A stretch of 64,000 nt of DNA from Streptomyces sp. VRA16 Mangrove soil (GTDB taxonomy: Bacteria; Actinomycetota; Actinomycetes; Streptomycetales; Streptomycetaceae), in contig NZ_JAFVLN010000001.1 in assembly GCF_017377775.1 (NCBI RefSeq), positions 310,001 through 374,000 on the forward strand, written 5' to 3'. Positions 52,480-60,241 of the stretch are shown one piece after another. The position numbers were made by a program, and so were the translations under genes. The first letter of the stretch is position 1. Every line of letters starts with the position of its first letter. The notes under the pieces were generated by a model. The model saw nothing but the letters and a program-made list of their open reading frames with translations, was not told the origin of the DNA and did not search any database.

Positions 52480-53178
52480 GTGCCTGGTCCCCCCTCTCCC
52501 GCGTCCACTCCGCCACCTTTCGACGCCGTCGCCGCGCGCCGGATCCGCGAGTCCCTCGGCATGGCCCCCGGCCATGTCGCGCACGGACTGCGCGCCTCCT
52601 ACGGCATGGGGCACATCACCCCCGACACCGTCACCGCCTGGGAGCGCGGCCTCGCCGCACCCAGCCCGCCCGAACTCACCGCGCTGGCTGCCGTGTTGTG
52701 GTGCGAGCCCACTCAACTCATCGGTACGCCCAGGGGATTGCGCGAACACCGCCTCGTGCGCGGTTACGCGGCCGCCGACGTCGCCCGGACGATCGGCATG
52801 GACGTCGCCACGTACGAGACCGCCGAGCGCACCGGTGTGTGGTCGGGCGACGCCCGGCAGTCCGCCGCGCTCGCCTCCGTCCTCGGTCTCACGCCCCGCG
52901 ACCGGCTCACCGTCATGGGGCACGACGCCCGCCTCGCGGAACTGCTCGGCGAGGCGGTCGCCACCCGGTGGCAGGCGCACTCCCGCGCCATCGCGAAACT
53001 CATCGGCATCGAGCGCCGCGCACTGGAGGAGCCGCTGCGCACGATGCACCAGGAGTACCAGCGGCTCATGGCGGCGACCCTCAGCCGGGCCGGCGGCGCG
53101 GCTGCGTCCGGTGAGCAGGGGCGCATCTACCTGGAGCGCATCCTGGACCACTTCTGGAGCCGGATGCCGGACCGGTGA
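52480..53178 (+). CDS. helix-turn-helix (XRE-like) regulator
   Basis: 232 residues. After a Pro-rich start (VPGPPSPASTPPPFDAVAARR), two HTH-like modules: RIRESLGMAPGHVAHGLRASYGMGHITPDTVTAWERGLAAPSPPELTALAAVLWCEPTQLIG, and REHRLVRGYAAADVARTIGMDVATYETAERTGVWSGDARQSAALASVLGLTPRDRLTVMGHD. A C-terminal helical region follows. The family is widespread and single-copy in Streptomyces. GTG 52480 is preferred because a -10-like TATCAT is 8 nt upstream (leaderless). A longer in-frame reading from 52423 has no ribosome site. Targets unknown. Confidence 0.88.
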   Translation: MPGPPSPASTPPPFDAVAARRIRESLGMAPGHVAHGLRASYGMGHITPDTVTAWERGLAAPSPPELTALAAVLWCEPTQLIGTPRGLREHRLVRGYAAADVARTIGMDVATYETAERTGVWSGDARQSAALASVLGLTPRDRLTVMGHDARLAELLGEAVATRWQAHSRAIAKLIGIERRALEEPLRTMHQEYQRLMAATLSRAGGAAASGEQGRIYLERILDHFWSRMPDR

Positions 53179-53221
53179 GGTGACTGAGCGGGCCGTGACA
53201 GCCGTACGATCGGGGTGTGAC

Positions 53222-53380
53222 GGTGGACTACGCCGCGCCCTCGTCGCGGCCGCGGCGCACGAGGCCCGCGCCGCGCACTGTGCGTGGCTGCACGTCGACT
53301 TCGAGGAACACCTGCGCGCGTTCTACGTCGACGGCTGCGGCTTCAAGGGGACGGCGGCGGGCCTGATGTCCTTGCGCTGA
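53222..53380 (+). pseudogene. C-terminal fragment of a GNAT acetyltransferase
   Basis: The frame ends ALVAAAAHEARAAHCAWLHV, then DFEEHLRAFYVDGCGFKGTAAGLMSLR. This is the last helix-strand of GNAT proteins (AxAxGxxxLHVDFExHLRxFYxxxCGFxPTxAGLxxL). No upstream acetyl-CoA-binding part exists; the preceding gene ends 44 nt earlier. Confidence 0.55.
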
Positions 53381-53431
53381 AGCCGTCGGCCGCCGTGCGT
53401 CCCGCCGGCGGGCTGATGACATGATCTCGGC

Positions 53432-54100
53432 GTGACCACCGAACACGCGCAGCCCGGTTCCGCGAAGTATGTCCTCTTCGATGTCGACGGAACGTTGATC
53501 GACGCGGTCGCCAACCAGCGCCGTGTCTGGGAGACGTGGGCGGCGCGCCATGGACTCGATCCCGTCATGGTCCACCGGGTCGCGCTGCGGACCCGCCCCC
53601 TGGAGACCTTCGCGGAGGTCGCTCCCGAGCGGGACCCGGCCGCGTGCCTGGCCGAGCTGCACGCGCTGGAGGACGAGGACGTCCGAACCGGGGTGTACGA
53701 CGCCTTCGACGGGGCGTCCGAGCTGCTGTCCGGCCTGCCCTCGGGCCGCTGGGCGCTGGTGACCTCGAACTACGAGCACCGGGTGCGCGCACGGTTCGAC
53801 CGGACCGGACTGCCGGTTCCCGGCCTGGTCGTGGACGCCGCAGCGGTCACGGAGGGCAAGCCGTCGCCGGCTCCCTACCTGTTGGCCGCCGAGCGGCTCG
53901 GCGCCGATCCGCGGGACTGCCTGGTCGTCGAGGACGCGCCGTCGGGAGTCGCGTCGGGACTGCGGGCCGGTATGACGGTGTGGGCGGTCAACAGCCCGGC
54001 CCCCGTCGGCGGCGCGCATCGCCACTTCGCGAGCCTGCGTGAGGCGGTGCCCACCGTCCTCGCCTTCGCGGCGGGTTCGCCGCAGGACGTCACGCTCTGA
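53432..54100 (+). CDS. HAD-family hydrolase (phosphatase/phosphonatase-like)
   Basis: 222 residues from GTG 53432. HAD motif I VLFDVDGTLIDAV (nucleophile Asp), motif II WALVTSNYEHRV, motif III Lys in VTEGKPSPAPYLLAAERLG and motif IV CLVVEDAPSGVASGLRAGM. The helical cap between motifs I and II indicates subclass I, as in phosphoglycolate and sugar-phosphate phosphatases. Substrate unknown. It converges on the SDR gene. Confidence 0.92.
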   Translation: MTTEHAQPGSAKYVLFDVDGTLIDAVANQRRVWETWAARHGLDPVMVHRVALRTRPLETFAEVAPERDPAACLAELHALEDEDVRTGVYDAFDGASELLSGLPSGRWALVTSNYEHRVRARFDRTGLPVPGLVVDAAAVTEGKPSPAPYLLAAERLGADPRDCLVVEDAPSGVASGLRAGMTVWAVNSPAPVGGAHRHFASLREAVPTVLAFAAGSPQDVTL

Positions 54101-54126
54101 GGGGGCGGGGGAGCCGGTGGCGTCGG

Positions 54127-54864
54127 CTAGGCGGCGCCACCGTTCACGTACAGCGTCTGCCCGTTGACCCACCGGGCGGGTCCGGCCAGGAAGGCGACCG
54201 TCTCGGCGATGTCGTCGGGGGTGCCCAGGCGCTGGGCCGGGTTGCCGTTGGCGATCTGGTCGACGAGTTCCTGGCTCTTGCCCTCGAAGAACAGCGGCGT
54301 GGCCGTCGGGCCTGGCGCCACCGTGTTCACGGTGATGTCCTTGCCGCGCAGCTCGCGGGCCAGGATCAGCGTGATGGCCTCGACCGCGCCCTTCGACGCC
54401 GCGTAGGCGCCGTAGCCGGGGGCCTGGAGGCGGGTCATCGAGGTGGAGAAGTTGATGATCGCCCCGCCGGCCCGCAGGCGCTGCGCGGCGAGCTTGTCGA
54501 CGACGAAGGTCCCGCGCACGTTCACCCGCTGGACCTTGTCGAACACGTCCAGGTCCAGCTCCGCGATCGGCGCCAGCGGCATGATGCCGGCGGTGTGCAC
54601 GAGCACGTCGACGCCGCCGAACCGCTGCTCGGCCGCGTCGAAGAGCGCGGCCGCCTCCGGCTCCTCCGCGATGTCCGCGCCGAAGGCGACGGCGCGGCCG
54701 CCCGCCTCGGTGACGGCGCGGACCGTCTCGTCGGCGCGGTCCTTGTTGCCGTTGTAGTGCACGAGCACGGCGACGCCGTCGGCGGCCAGGCGCCGGGCGA
54801 CGGACCGGCCGATACCGCCGGAGCCGCCGGTGACGATCGCGACTCGGTCGGTGGTGCTGCTCAT
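54127..54864 (-). CDS. SDR-family oxidoreductase
   Basis: 245 residues. Classical SDR: cofactor loop VTGGSGGIGRSVARRLA with VLVHYNGNKDRADE indicating NADP(H) preference, VHTAGIMPL, catalytic Ser in IINFSTSMTR, YGAYAASKGAVEAITLILARELRG with the YxxxK pair, and VAPGPTATPLFF. Ends in WVNGQTLYVNGGAA. Divergent from a TetR regulator with overlapping dyads between them, so its expression is probably controlled by that regulator. Confidence 0.94.
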   Translation of the reverse strand: MSSTTDRVAIVTGGSGGIGRSVARRLAADGVAVLVHYNGNKDRADETVRAVTEAGGRAVAFGADIAEEPEAAALFDAAEQRFGGVDVLVHTAGIMPLAPIAELDLDVFDKVQRVNVRGTFVVDKLAAQRLRAGGAIINFSTSMTRLQAPGYGAYAASKGAVEAITLILARELRGKDITVNTVAPGPTATPLFFEGKSQELVDQIANGNPAQRLGTPDDIAETVAFLAGPARWVNGQTLYVNGGAA

Positions 54865-54883
54865 GAGGGCCTCCAGCAGTTAT

Positions 54884-54934
54884 GTGGACGTTGAGTACAT
54901 TACTTGCGTGGACTTAAATGTACAAGAGGTCCAC
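54884..54934. promoter_or_regulatory. overlapping dyads between SDR and tetR-type genes
   Basis: Inverted repeats GTGGAC (54908-54913) / GTCCAC (54929-54934) and GTACAT (54895-54900) / ATGTAC (54918-54923), plus another GTGGAC at 54884-54889. Likely operators of the TetR protein. Confidence 0.62.
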
Positions 54935-54972
54935 ATGTATCGTCGGACCGAAGCAGGGACGCGGAAGAAGGG

Positions 54973-55617
54973 GTGGTGGCTGCTGTGGAGCGGACGAGCA
55001 CGGGAGGCGCCGGTGCTGGGGACGCGACGGCGGTCCGGCGCGGGCGCGGGCGCAGGCCCGCGGCCGAGGTCAGGGCGGAGGTGCTGGCCGCGGCGGGCGG
55101 GATCCTGCTGCGTGACGGACTGGCGGCGGTGACGTTCGCGCGGGTCGCCGACGAGGCCGGGTGCAGCAAGATGACCCTCTACAAATGGTGGCCGTCCCCG
55201 GGCGCCCTGGCGGCGGAGGCGTACTTCGCGCGGAGCATGCCGACACTGGAGTTCCCCGACACCGGAGACATTCGCGCGGACCTGACCACGCAGCTCACCG
55301 CGTTCGTCCGGCTGCTCGTCGAGGACGGCGCCGCCACCCCGGTCTCCGAGCTGATAGGCGCCGCGCAGACGGACCCGGACGTCGCGCGTGCCTGGGCCGA
55401 AAAGTACGGCCGCCCCCGGCGCGCACTGGCCTGCGCACGGCTGCGCGAGGCCCAGCAGAAGGGGCAACTGCGCGCGGACGCCGACCTGGAGATCATCGTG
55501 GACCAGCTGTGGGGCGCCTGCTACCACCGGCTCCTCGTGCTCAGGGTCCCCTTCGGCGTGGACATCGTCCCGCGCCTCGTCGAGCAGGCGCTCTTCGGCG
55601 CGGCGGCGCGGACCTGA
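54973..55617 (+). CDS. TetR/AcrR-family regulator
   Basis: About 214 residues from GTG 54973 (GAAGAAG just upstream; GTG 54976 and 54985 possible). TetR HTH: RAEVLAAAGGILLRDGLAAVTFARVADEAGCSKMTLYKWWPSPGALAAEAYF. The ligand domain includes TTQLTAFVRLLVEDGAATPVSELIGAAQTDPDVARAWAEKYGRPRR. The YKWWPSPGAL form is typical of TetR proteins with a TetR_C_16-like domain. Divergent from an SDR gene. Confidence 0.9.
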   Translation: MVAAVERTSTGGAGAGDATAVRRGRGRRPAAEVRAEVLAAAGGILLRDGLAAVTFARVADEAGCSKMTLYKWWPSPGALAAEAYFARSMPTLEFPDTGDIRADLTTQLTAFVRLLVEDGAATPVSELIGAAQTDPDVARAWAEKYGRPRRALACARLREAQQKGQLRADADLEIIVDQLWGACYHRLLVLRVPFGVDIVPRLVEQALFGAAART

Positions 55618-55732
55618 CGCAGGGCCCCGCGCGCGGCGCCGCAGGGCCGCCCGGGGCATGTCTGTCGCCCTGCGGAGTGATCATGGGGAGGATCCCCGTG
55701 CCCGCATGTTCGACAGGGCCGTTGGGATCACC

Positions 55733-56131
55733 ATGCGAACTCTCTACAAAGCGGCTCTCGTACCCGCCGTCTCCGCCGTTCTGCTCCTCGCTCCCGCGGT
55801 CTCGGCATCGGCCCCCGCGGGCGCGCCCGCCGACGCGAAGGTCCACGCGGGGAAGGTGGATCTGTCCGTCTACGGGAAGGGGCTGCACGTCGACAGCGTG
55901 GCCGCGGCCACCGGGACGCAGGCGAACGGCACCCGGGCCCGCCTGTTCACCTCCTACAAGGGGCACCGCAAGACCATCACCAAGTGGAAGTACGTCCAGT
56001 TCGTGGACGCGGGCATGACGCATTTCTCCATGGCCCAGTGGAACCTCGACCGGTCCTTCAGGAACGGCACCTGGCTGTGCGCCGAGTTCACCAACGCCCC
56101 CGGAAAGCCGTGCGCCAGGATTCACCGCTGA
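55733..56131 (+). CDS. small secreted protein
   Basis: 132 residues. MRTLYKAALVPAVSAVLLLAPAVSASAPA is a Sec signal with a likely cut after SAS-A. The mature ~105 residues (VHAGKVDLSVYGKGLHVDSVAAATGTQANGTRARLFTSYKGHRKTITKWKYV) are basic and end with two Cys (GTWLCAEFTNAPGKPCARIHR), probably disulfide-linked. No family recognised. Position next to GNAT gene is not informative. Confidence 0.82.
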   Translation: MRTLYKAALVPAVSAVLLLAPAVSASAPAGAPADAKVHAGKVDLSVYGKGLHVDSVAAATGTQANGTRARLFTSYKGHRKTITKWKYVQFVDAGMTHFSMAQWNLDRSFRNGTWLCAEFTNAPGKPCARIHR

Positions 56132-56158
56132 GCGCACGCGCCGGATCGAGGTGCTGAC

Positions 56159-56187
56159 GGCCCGGGCGGACCCGTTCCGCCCGGGCC
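56159..56187. terminator. bidirectional terminator
   Basis: Perfect 12-bp arms GGCCCGGGCGGA / TCCGCCCGGGCC with a 5-nt loop between the convergent secreted-protein and GNAT genes. Confidence 0.85.
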
Positions 56188-56189
56188 CC

Positions 56190-56756
56190 CTACGCGCGCC
56201 ACTCGCGGGCGAGCACCGCATAGACGTACTCGCTGCCCCAGCGGTCCCCGTCCAGATCGCTGTCGATCAGATGCGCTTCGCGCCGCATGCCCAGCCGCTC
56301 GCAGACGCGTACCGACCCGGTGTTGAGGGCGTCGAGACGGGCGTACAGCCGATGGACGCCCAGCCGCGCGAAGGCCAGGGAGGCGAGGGCGCGAGCGGCT
56401 TCGGTGGCGTAACCGTGCCCGGCGTGCGCGGGATGGAAGACCCAGCCGATCTCGGCCTGCCGGGCCCGTGCGTTCCTCAGCGTGAGCACGACCTCGCCGA
56501 CCACCACCGGCTCGCCGGTGCGGCGCACGGCCAGCAGGAGTGAGTCGCCGTCGGCCTGCCACCCGGTCGCGTCCGCCCGTGCCCTGATCGACTCGGCGCA
56601 GCTCTCCCGGGTGAGCGGCGGGCGGTAGAGGTAGCGGGCCACCTCCGGCAGGGACTGGTACGCATGGCGGTCGTCGACGTCGTCCGATGTGAACGGCCGC
56701 AGCGTCAGCCGCTCGGTGTCGACCCGCTCCGGAATCTGCCGCGAGAGCGCGGACAT
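56190..56756 (-). CDS. GNAT-family N-acetyltransferase (RimJ/RimL-like)
   Basis: 188 residues from ATG 56756 with GGGAGG upstream. RVDTERLTLRPFTSDDVDDRHAYQSLPEVARYLYRPPLT start, VGEVVLTLRNARARQAEIGWVFHPAHAGHGYATEAARALASLAFARLGVHRLYARLDALNTGSVRVCERLGMRREAHLID with the acetyl-CoA loop (H-x-G-x-G-Y-A). Matches the Acetyltransf_3 group acting on ribosomal-protein termini or small amines. Substrate unknown. Confidence 0.92.
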   Translation of the reverse strand: MSALSRQIPERVDTERLTLRPFTSDDVDDRHAYQSLPEVARYLYRPPLTRESCAESIRARADATGWQADGDSLLLAVRRTGEPVVVGEVVLTLRNARARQAEIGWVFHPAHAGHGYATEAARALASLAFARLGVHRLYARLDALNTGSVRVCERLGMRREAHLIDSDLDGDRWGSEYVYAVLAREWRA

Positions 56757-56951
56757 GGAACCTCCCAAGTCATGCCGGTGAGCCGACCCGCCAGATTAGT
56801 GGAGCAGCGCGCGGTGTGCCGGGGGCGATCCGCGTGAGGTGTCCCGTGCGCGGGCGATCAGTGTCAACGAACCGATGATCAGGGCCTGTTGGCGTGGCAG
56901 ACTGCACGGAGCCCGGCCACCCGTCCACCTCCGAGACGATGGAGTCCGCCC

Positions 56952-57737
56952 ATGACGGCACCCTCCCCCCAACCCCGGACAGACACCGGCAGGGCACACC
57001 CCGCACGGGTCTACGACTGGCTGCTCGGAGGAAAGGACAACTACCCCGTCGACGAGGCGATGGGGGAGAAGCTGCCGCCCGAGGTGCGCGTCGGTGCCCT
57101 CCAGAACCGCGCGTTCATGGGCCGGGCCGTGGCACATCTCGCGCGGCTCGGCGTCGACCAGTTCCTCGACATCGGCACCGGCATCCCCACCGCGCCCAAT
57201 CTTCACCAGATCGTGCAGGCCATCGTGCCGTCCGCCAAGGTCGTCTACACCGACAACGACCCCATCGTGCTGCGCCACGCGGAGGCGCTGCTGGTCAGCA
57301 GCCCCGAAGGCGTGACGGACTACTTCCACGCCGACGTGCGGCAACCGGAGTCCATCCTCGAACGCGCTCGCGCGGTCCTGGACTTCGAGCGGCCGATCGC
57401 GCTCTCGCTGATCGCGCTCATGCACTTCGTCGCGGACGAGCAGGACCCGTACGGCATCGTCGCCCACCTGGTCTCCGCGCTGCCGTCCGGCAGTCACCTG
57501 GTGCTCTCGCACGCCTCCAACGACATCTTCCCCGAGGTCGCCGAGGAGGCCACCGCGCAGTACGCCAGGAGCGGGATGACCCTCGCCCTGCGCTCCCGAC
57601 CGGAGGTGGCCCGCTTCGTCGAGGGACTCGAACCCGTCGAGCCCGGACTCGTGACGGCCCCCGAGTGGTACCGCGAGCCGCCCGCGCCGCAGCCCGAACC
57701 GAGCGGGATGTACGGCGTGGTGGCACGGGTGCCGTGA
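56952..57737 (+). CDS. SAM-dependent methyltransferase (DUF574/PF04672 type)
   Basis: 261 residues from ATG 56952. HPARVYDWLLGGKDNYPVDEAMGEKL is the family opening. SAM-binding motif QFLDIGTGIPTAPNLHQIVQAIVPSAKVVYTDNDPIVLRHAEALL, then FHADVRQPESIL and RPIALSLIALMHFVADE. Very common, multi-paralogue actinobacterial family, usually of unknown substrate. An upstream in-frame GTG/ATG at 56889 has no better ribosome site. Confidence 0.92.
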   Translation: MTAPSPQPRTDTGRAHPARVYDWLLGGKDNYPVDEAMGEKLPPEVRVGALQNRAFMGRAVAHLARLGVDQFLDIGTGIPTAPNLHQIVQAIVPSAKVVYTDNDPIVLRHAEALLVSSPEGVTDYFHADVRQPESILERARAVLDFERPIALSLIALMHFVADEQDPYGIVAHLVSALPSGSHLVLSHASNDIFPEVAEEATAQYARSGMTLALRSRPEVARFVEGLEPVEPGLVTAPEWYREPPAPQPEPSGMYGVVARVP

Positions 57738-57786
57738 CGGCATCCTGCCCGTGAGCGGCGCGGAGGCCGCCGCTTAGGGTGTCCGT

Positions 57787-58605
57787 GTGACGGAACCCGC
57801 GCCCCGCCCCCAGGCCCTCATGCTGAGCTTCCTCGGTGACGAGGTGCTCGGGCGCGGCGAGTGCGTGTACACCGGCAGTGTCATCGAGGTGTTCCGGCAC
57901 GCCGGGGTCGGCGAGCAGGCCACCCGCTCCACGCTCACGCGCATGGTCGACCGCGGGCTGCTGCGGCGGCAGCGCGAGGGGCGGCGGGTGTACGTCGGCC
58001 TCACCGACCGCTCCGAGGCGATCCTGCGCGACGGCGAGCGGCGCATCTGGAAAGCCGGCGCCGTCAACCGGGACTGGGACGGCACCTGGACCCTCCTCGG
58101 GTTCTCGCTCCCGGAGTCGTGGCAGCGCAAACGGCACGACCTGCGCTCGCAGCTGACCTGGGCGGGCTTCGGCGCACTCTTCGGCGGGCTGTGGATCGCG
58201 CCGGGCCACGTCGACGTCTCCGGGATCGTCGCCGAACTGGGCCTCGCCGCACACGTGAAGGTGTTCCGCGCCCACGCGGACGCGGGCATGGACATCGGCG
58301 AGATGATCGACGACGCCTGGGACCTGGCCGAACTGGCCGCCCGCTACCGGGACTTCGTGACGTCCTGGCAGCCGTACGCCGCAAAGGGGGCCGAGCCGAG
58401 CGCGGAGAACGGCCTCGCGCTGCGGCTGCGGCTGACCGCCCAGTGGCTCCAGGTCATCCGCACCGATCCCCGGCTGCCCGTGGCGCATCTCCCGTCCGGG
58501 TGGCCCGCGGCCGAGGCGGAGGAGACGTTCCGTGCCGTGCACGGCCGCCTGGAGGCGCCCGCCCGGGAGGCCGCGCGCCGACTGATCGAGACCATCCCGG
58601 CGTAG
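57787..58605 (+). CDS. PaaX-family transcriptional regulator
   Basis: 272 residues from GTG 57787. PaaX winged helix: QALMLSFLGDEVLGRGECVYTGSVIEVFRHAGVGEQATRSTLTRMVDRGLLRRQREGRRVYVGLTDRSEAIL. The PaaX_C part has WDGTWTLLGFSLPESWQRKRHDLRSQLTWAGFGALFGGLWIAPGHVD. The prototype represses phenylacetate catabolism on binding phenylacetyl-CoA; no paa genes are in this window, so the target is elsewhere. Confidence 0.9.
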   Translation: MTEPAPRPQALMLSFLGDEVLGRGECVYTGSVIEVFRHAGVGEQATRSTLTRMVDRGLLRRQREGRRVYVGLTDRSEAILRDGERRIWKAGAVNRDWDGTWTLLGFSLPESWQRKRHDLRSQLTWAGFGALFGGLWIAPGHVDVSGIVAELGLAAHVKVFRAHADAGMDIGEMIDDAWDLAELAARYRDFVTSWQPYAAKGAEPSAENGLALRLRLTAQWLQVIRTDPRLPVAHLPSGWPAAEAEETFRAVHGRLEAPAREAARRLIETIPA

Positions 58606-58691
58606 CCGCCGCCGTCCCGCCCCATCGCCCGCCGCCGACCGCCCCGTTGGGCCGTTCCACCCTGCCCCCCGGCCTCATGTTGTGCACTCTC

Positions 58692-58721
58692 TTGACTGCC
58701 GTAAGAAATCAGCCCTACATT
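58692..58721 (+). promoter_or_regulatory. SigA-type promoter of the secreted hydrolase
   Basis: -35 TTGACT (58692-58697) and -10 TACATT (58716-58721), 18-nt spacer, about 78 nt before the start codon. Close to the vegetative consensus. Confidence 0.7.
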
Positions 58722-58798
58722 CCTCGGCATCTTCGTTCAGTGCACTGAGCATCCGCCGGTGCACCCGCTCCGCAGCCGCCTGCCCAGGGAGCTCTCCC

Positions 58799-60211
58799 AT
58801 GCCTGCCAGCACCCGCCCCCGTACCCGCCGCACCCGTCTGCGCATCGCCCTGGCCGCACTGGCCGCGCTGACGTCCGCGGCGGTCACCGCGCTCCCGCTG
58901 CCGACCGCCCAGGCGGGCACAGCCGACCCCCGCAGCCTCACCGGCACGCTGCCCGACGGCGCCACCTGGATCGCCGACGTGCCCGCGCACTGGAACGGCA
59001 CGCTGCTGCTGTTCAGCCACGGCTTCGGGCCGACGGTCGCCCAGGACGCCCCGTCCGACGCCGTACGCACCGAACTGCTCGCCGAGGGCTACGCCCTGGC
59101 CGGGTCCTCGTACGACCCCCATGGCTCGATGTGGGCCCTGAACAGCGCCGAACGCGACCAGTTCGGCACGCTCGACGCCGTCACCGCGAAGATCGGCGAA
59201 CCCCGGCGCACCCTCGCCGTCGGCCAGTCCATGGGCGGGCTCGTCAACGCGCAGCTCGCCCGCGACGGCGGCGGACGCGTCGACGGCGCGCTCGGCCTGT
59301 GCGGCCTCGTCGCGGGCGGCACCGATCTGGACAACTACCAGCTCGACGCGGAGTACGCGATCGCCCGGCTGCTGCTGCCGGAGCAGGAGCCGAAGCTCGT
59401 CCGCTTCGGCTCCTCCGCCGAGGCGGCCGCCACCGCCCAGCGCCTCACCGACGCCGTCACGGCCGCCCAGGCGACCCCGCGGGGACGGGCCCGCGTCGCG
59501 CTGGCCGCCGCCTTCCTCAACCTGCCCGCCTGGTCTCCCGGAAAGGACCGGCCCGCCGCGGACGACTGGGCGGGCCAGGAACAGCAGCAGTACGACTGGT
59601 TCGCCCAGGGCATCCTGGCGTTCGTCGAGGGCGGCCGGTACGCCGTCGAACAGTCCGTCGGCGGCAACAACTCCTGGAACAAGGGCGTGGATTACGCCGC
59701 CTTGCTCGCCGGCTCCGCCCACGCTCCCCGGGTCCGCGCCCTCTACACGGCCGCAGGTCTCGATCTGCGGGCCGACCTGCGCACGCTGACCGAGGGCGCC
59801 GCCGTCACCGCCGATCCCGCCGCCGTCCGCACCGCACAGCGGACCTCGTCCGCGGGCCAGGGGCTCGACGTGCCGCTGCTCGACGTCCACACCACCGCGG
59901 ACAACCTGGTGCCGGTCGAGCAGGAGAACCGCTTCGCCGCCCGCGTGCGCGACTTCGGCGACGGCGCACTGCTGCGCCAGGCGTACGTCGAGCGGCAGGG
60001 GCACTGCGCGTTCACCACCGCCGAGACGGTCGCCGCCCTCCACGCGCTCGAACACCGCGTCGGCACCGGCCACTGGGACGACGCCGCCACCCCCGCCGCA
60101 CTCCAGCGCGCGGCCACCGCGCTCGGCCTGGACGCAGCGGCGTACATCACCTACCGGCCCGCGCCGCTGACGGTCGGCCGAGACCGCCCGGCGCCCGCCA
60201 CCCGTCCCTGA
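58799..60211 (+). CDS. secreted alpha/beta hydrolase
   Basis: 470 residues from ATG 58799. RTRRTRLRIALAALAALTSAAVTALPLPTAQAG is a Sec-type or Tat-like signal. Mature part: WNGTLLLFSHGFGPTVAQDAPSDAV (oxyanion region), RTLAVGQSMGGLVNAQLARDG with nucleophile Ser, VPLLDVHTTADNLVPVEQE (acid), RQGHCAFTTAETVAALHAL (His). Large hydrolase of the type found with secreted esterases and depolymerases. It is 30 nt from the MFS gene and may form an operon with it. Confidence 0.9.
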   Translation: MPASTRPRTRRTRLRIALAALAALTSAAVTALPLPTAQAGTADPRSLTGTLPDGATWIADVPAHWNGTLLLFSHGFGPTVAQDAPSDAVRTELLAEGYALAGSSYDPHGSMWALNSAERDQFGTLDAVTAKIGEPRRTLAVGQSMGGLVNAQLARDGGGRVDGALGLCGLVAGGTDLDNYQLDAEYAIARLLLPEQEPKLVRFGSSAEAAATAQRLTDAVTAAQATPRGRARVALAAAFLNLPAWSPGKDRPAADDWAGQEQQQYDWFAQGILAFVEGGRYAVEQSVGGNNSWNKGVDYAALLAGSAHAPRVRALYTAAGLDLRADLRTLTEGAAVTADPAAVRTAQRTSSAGQGLDVPLLDVHTTADNLVPVEQENRFAARVRDFGDGALLRQAYVERQGHCAFTTAETVAALHALEHRVGTGHWDDAATPAALQRAATALGLDAAAYITYRPAPLTVGRDRPAPATRP

Positions 60212-60241
60212 CCCCGCCCACCCCTGACGTTGGGACCCGCC

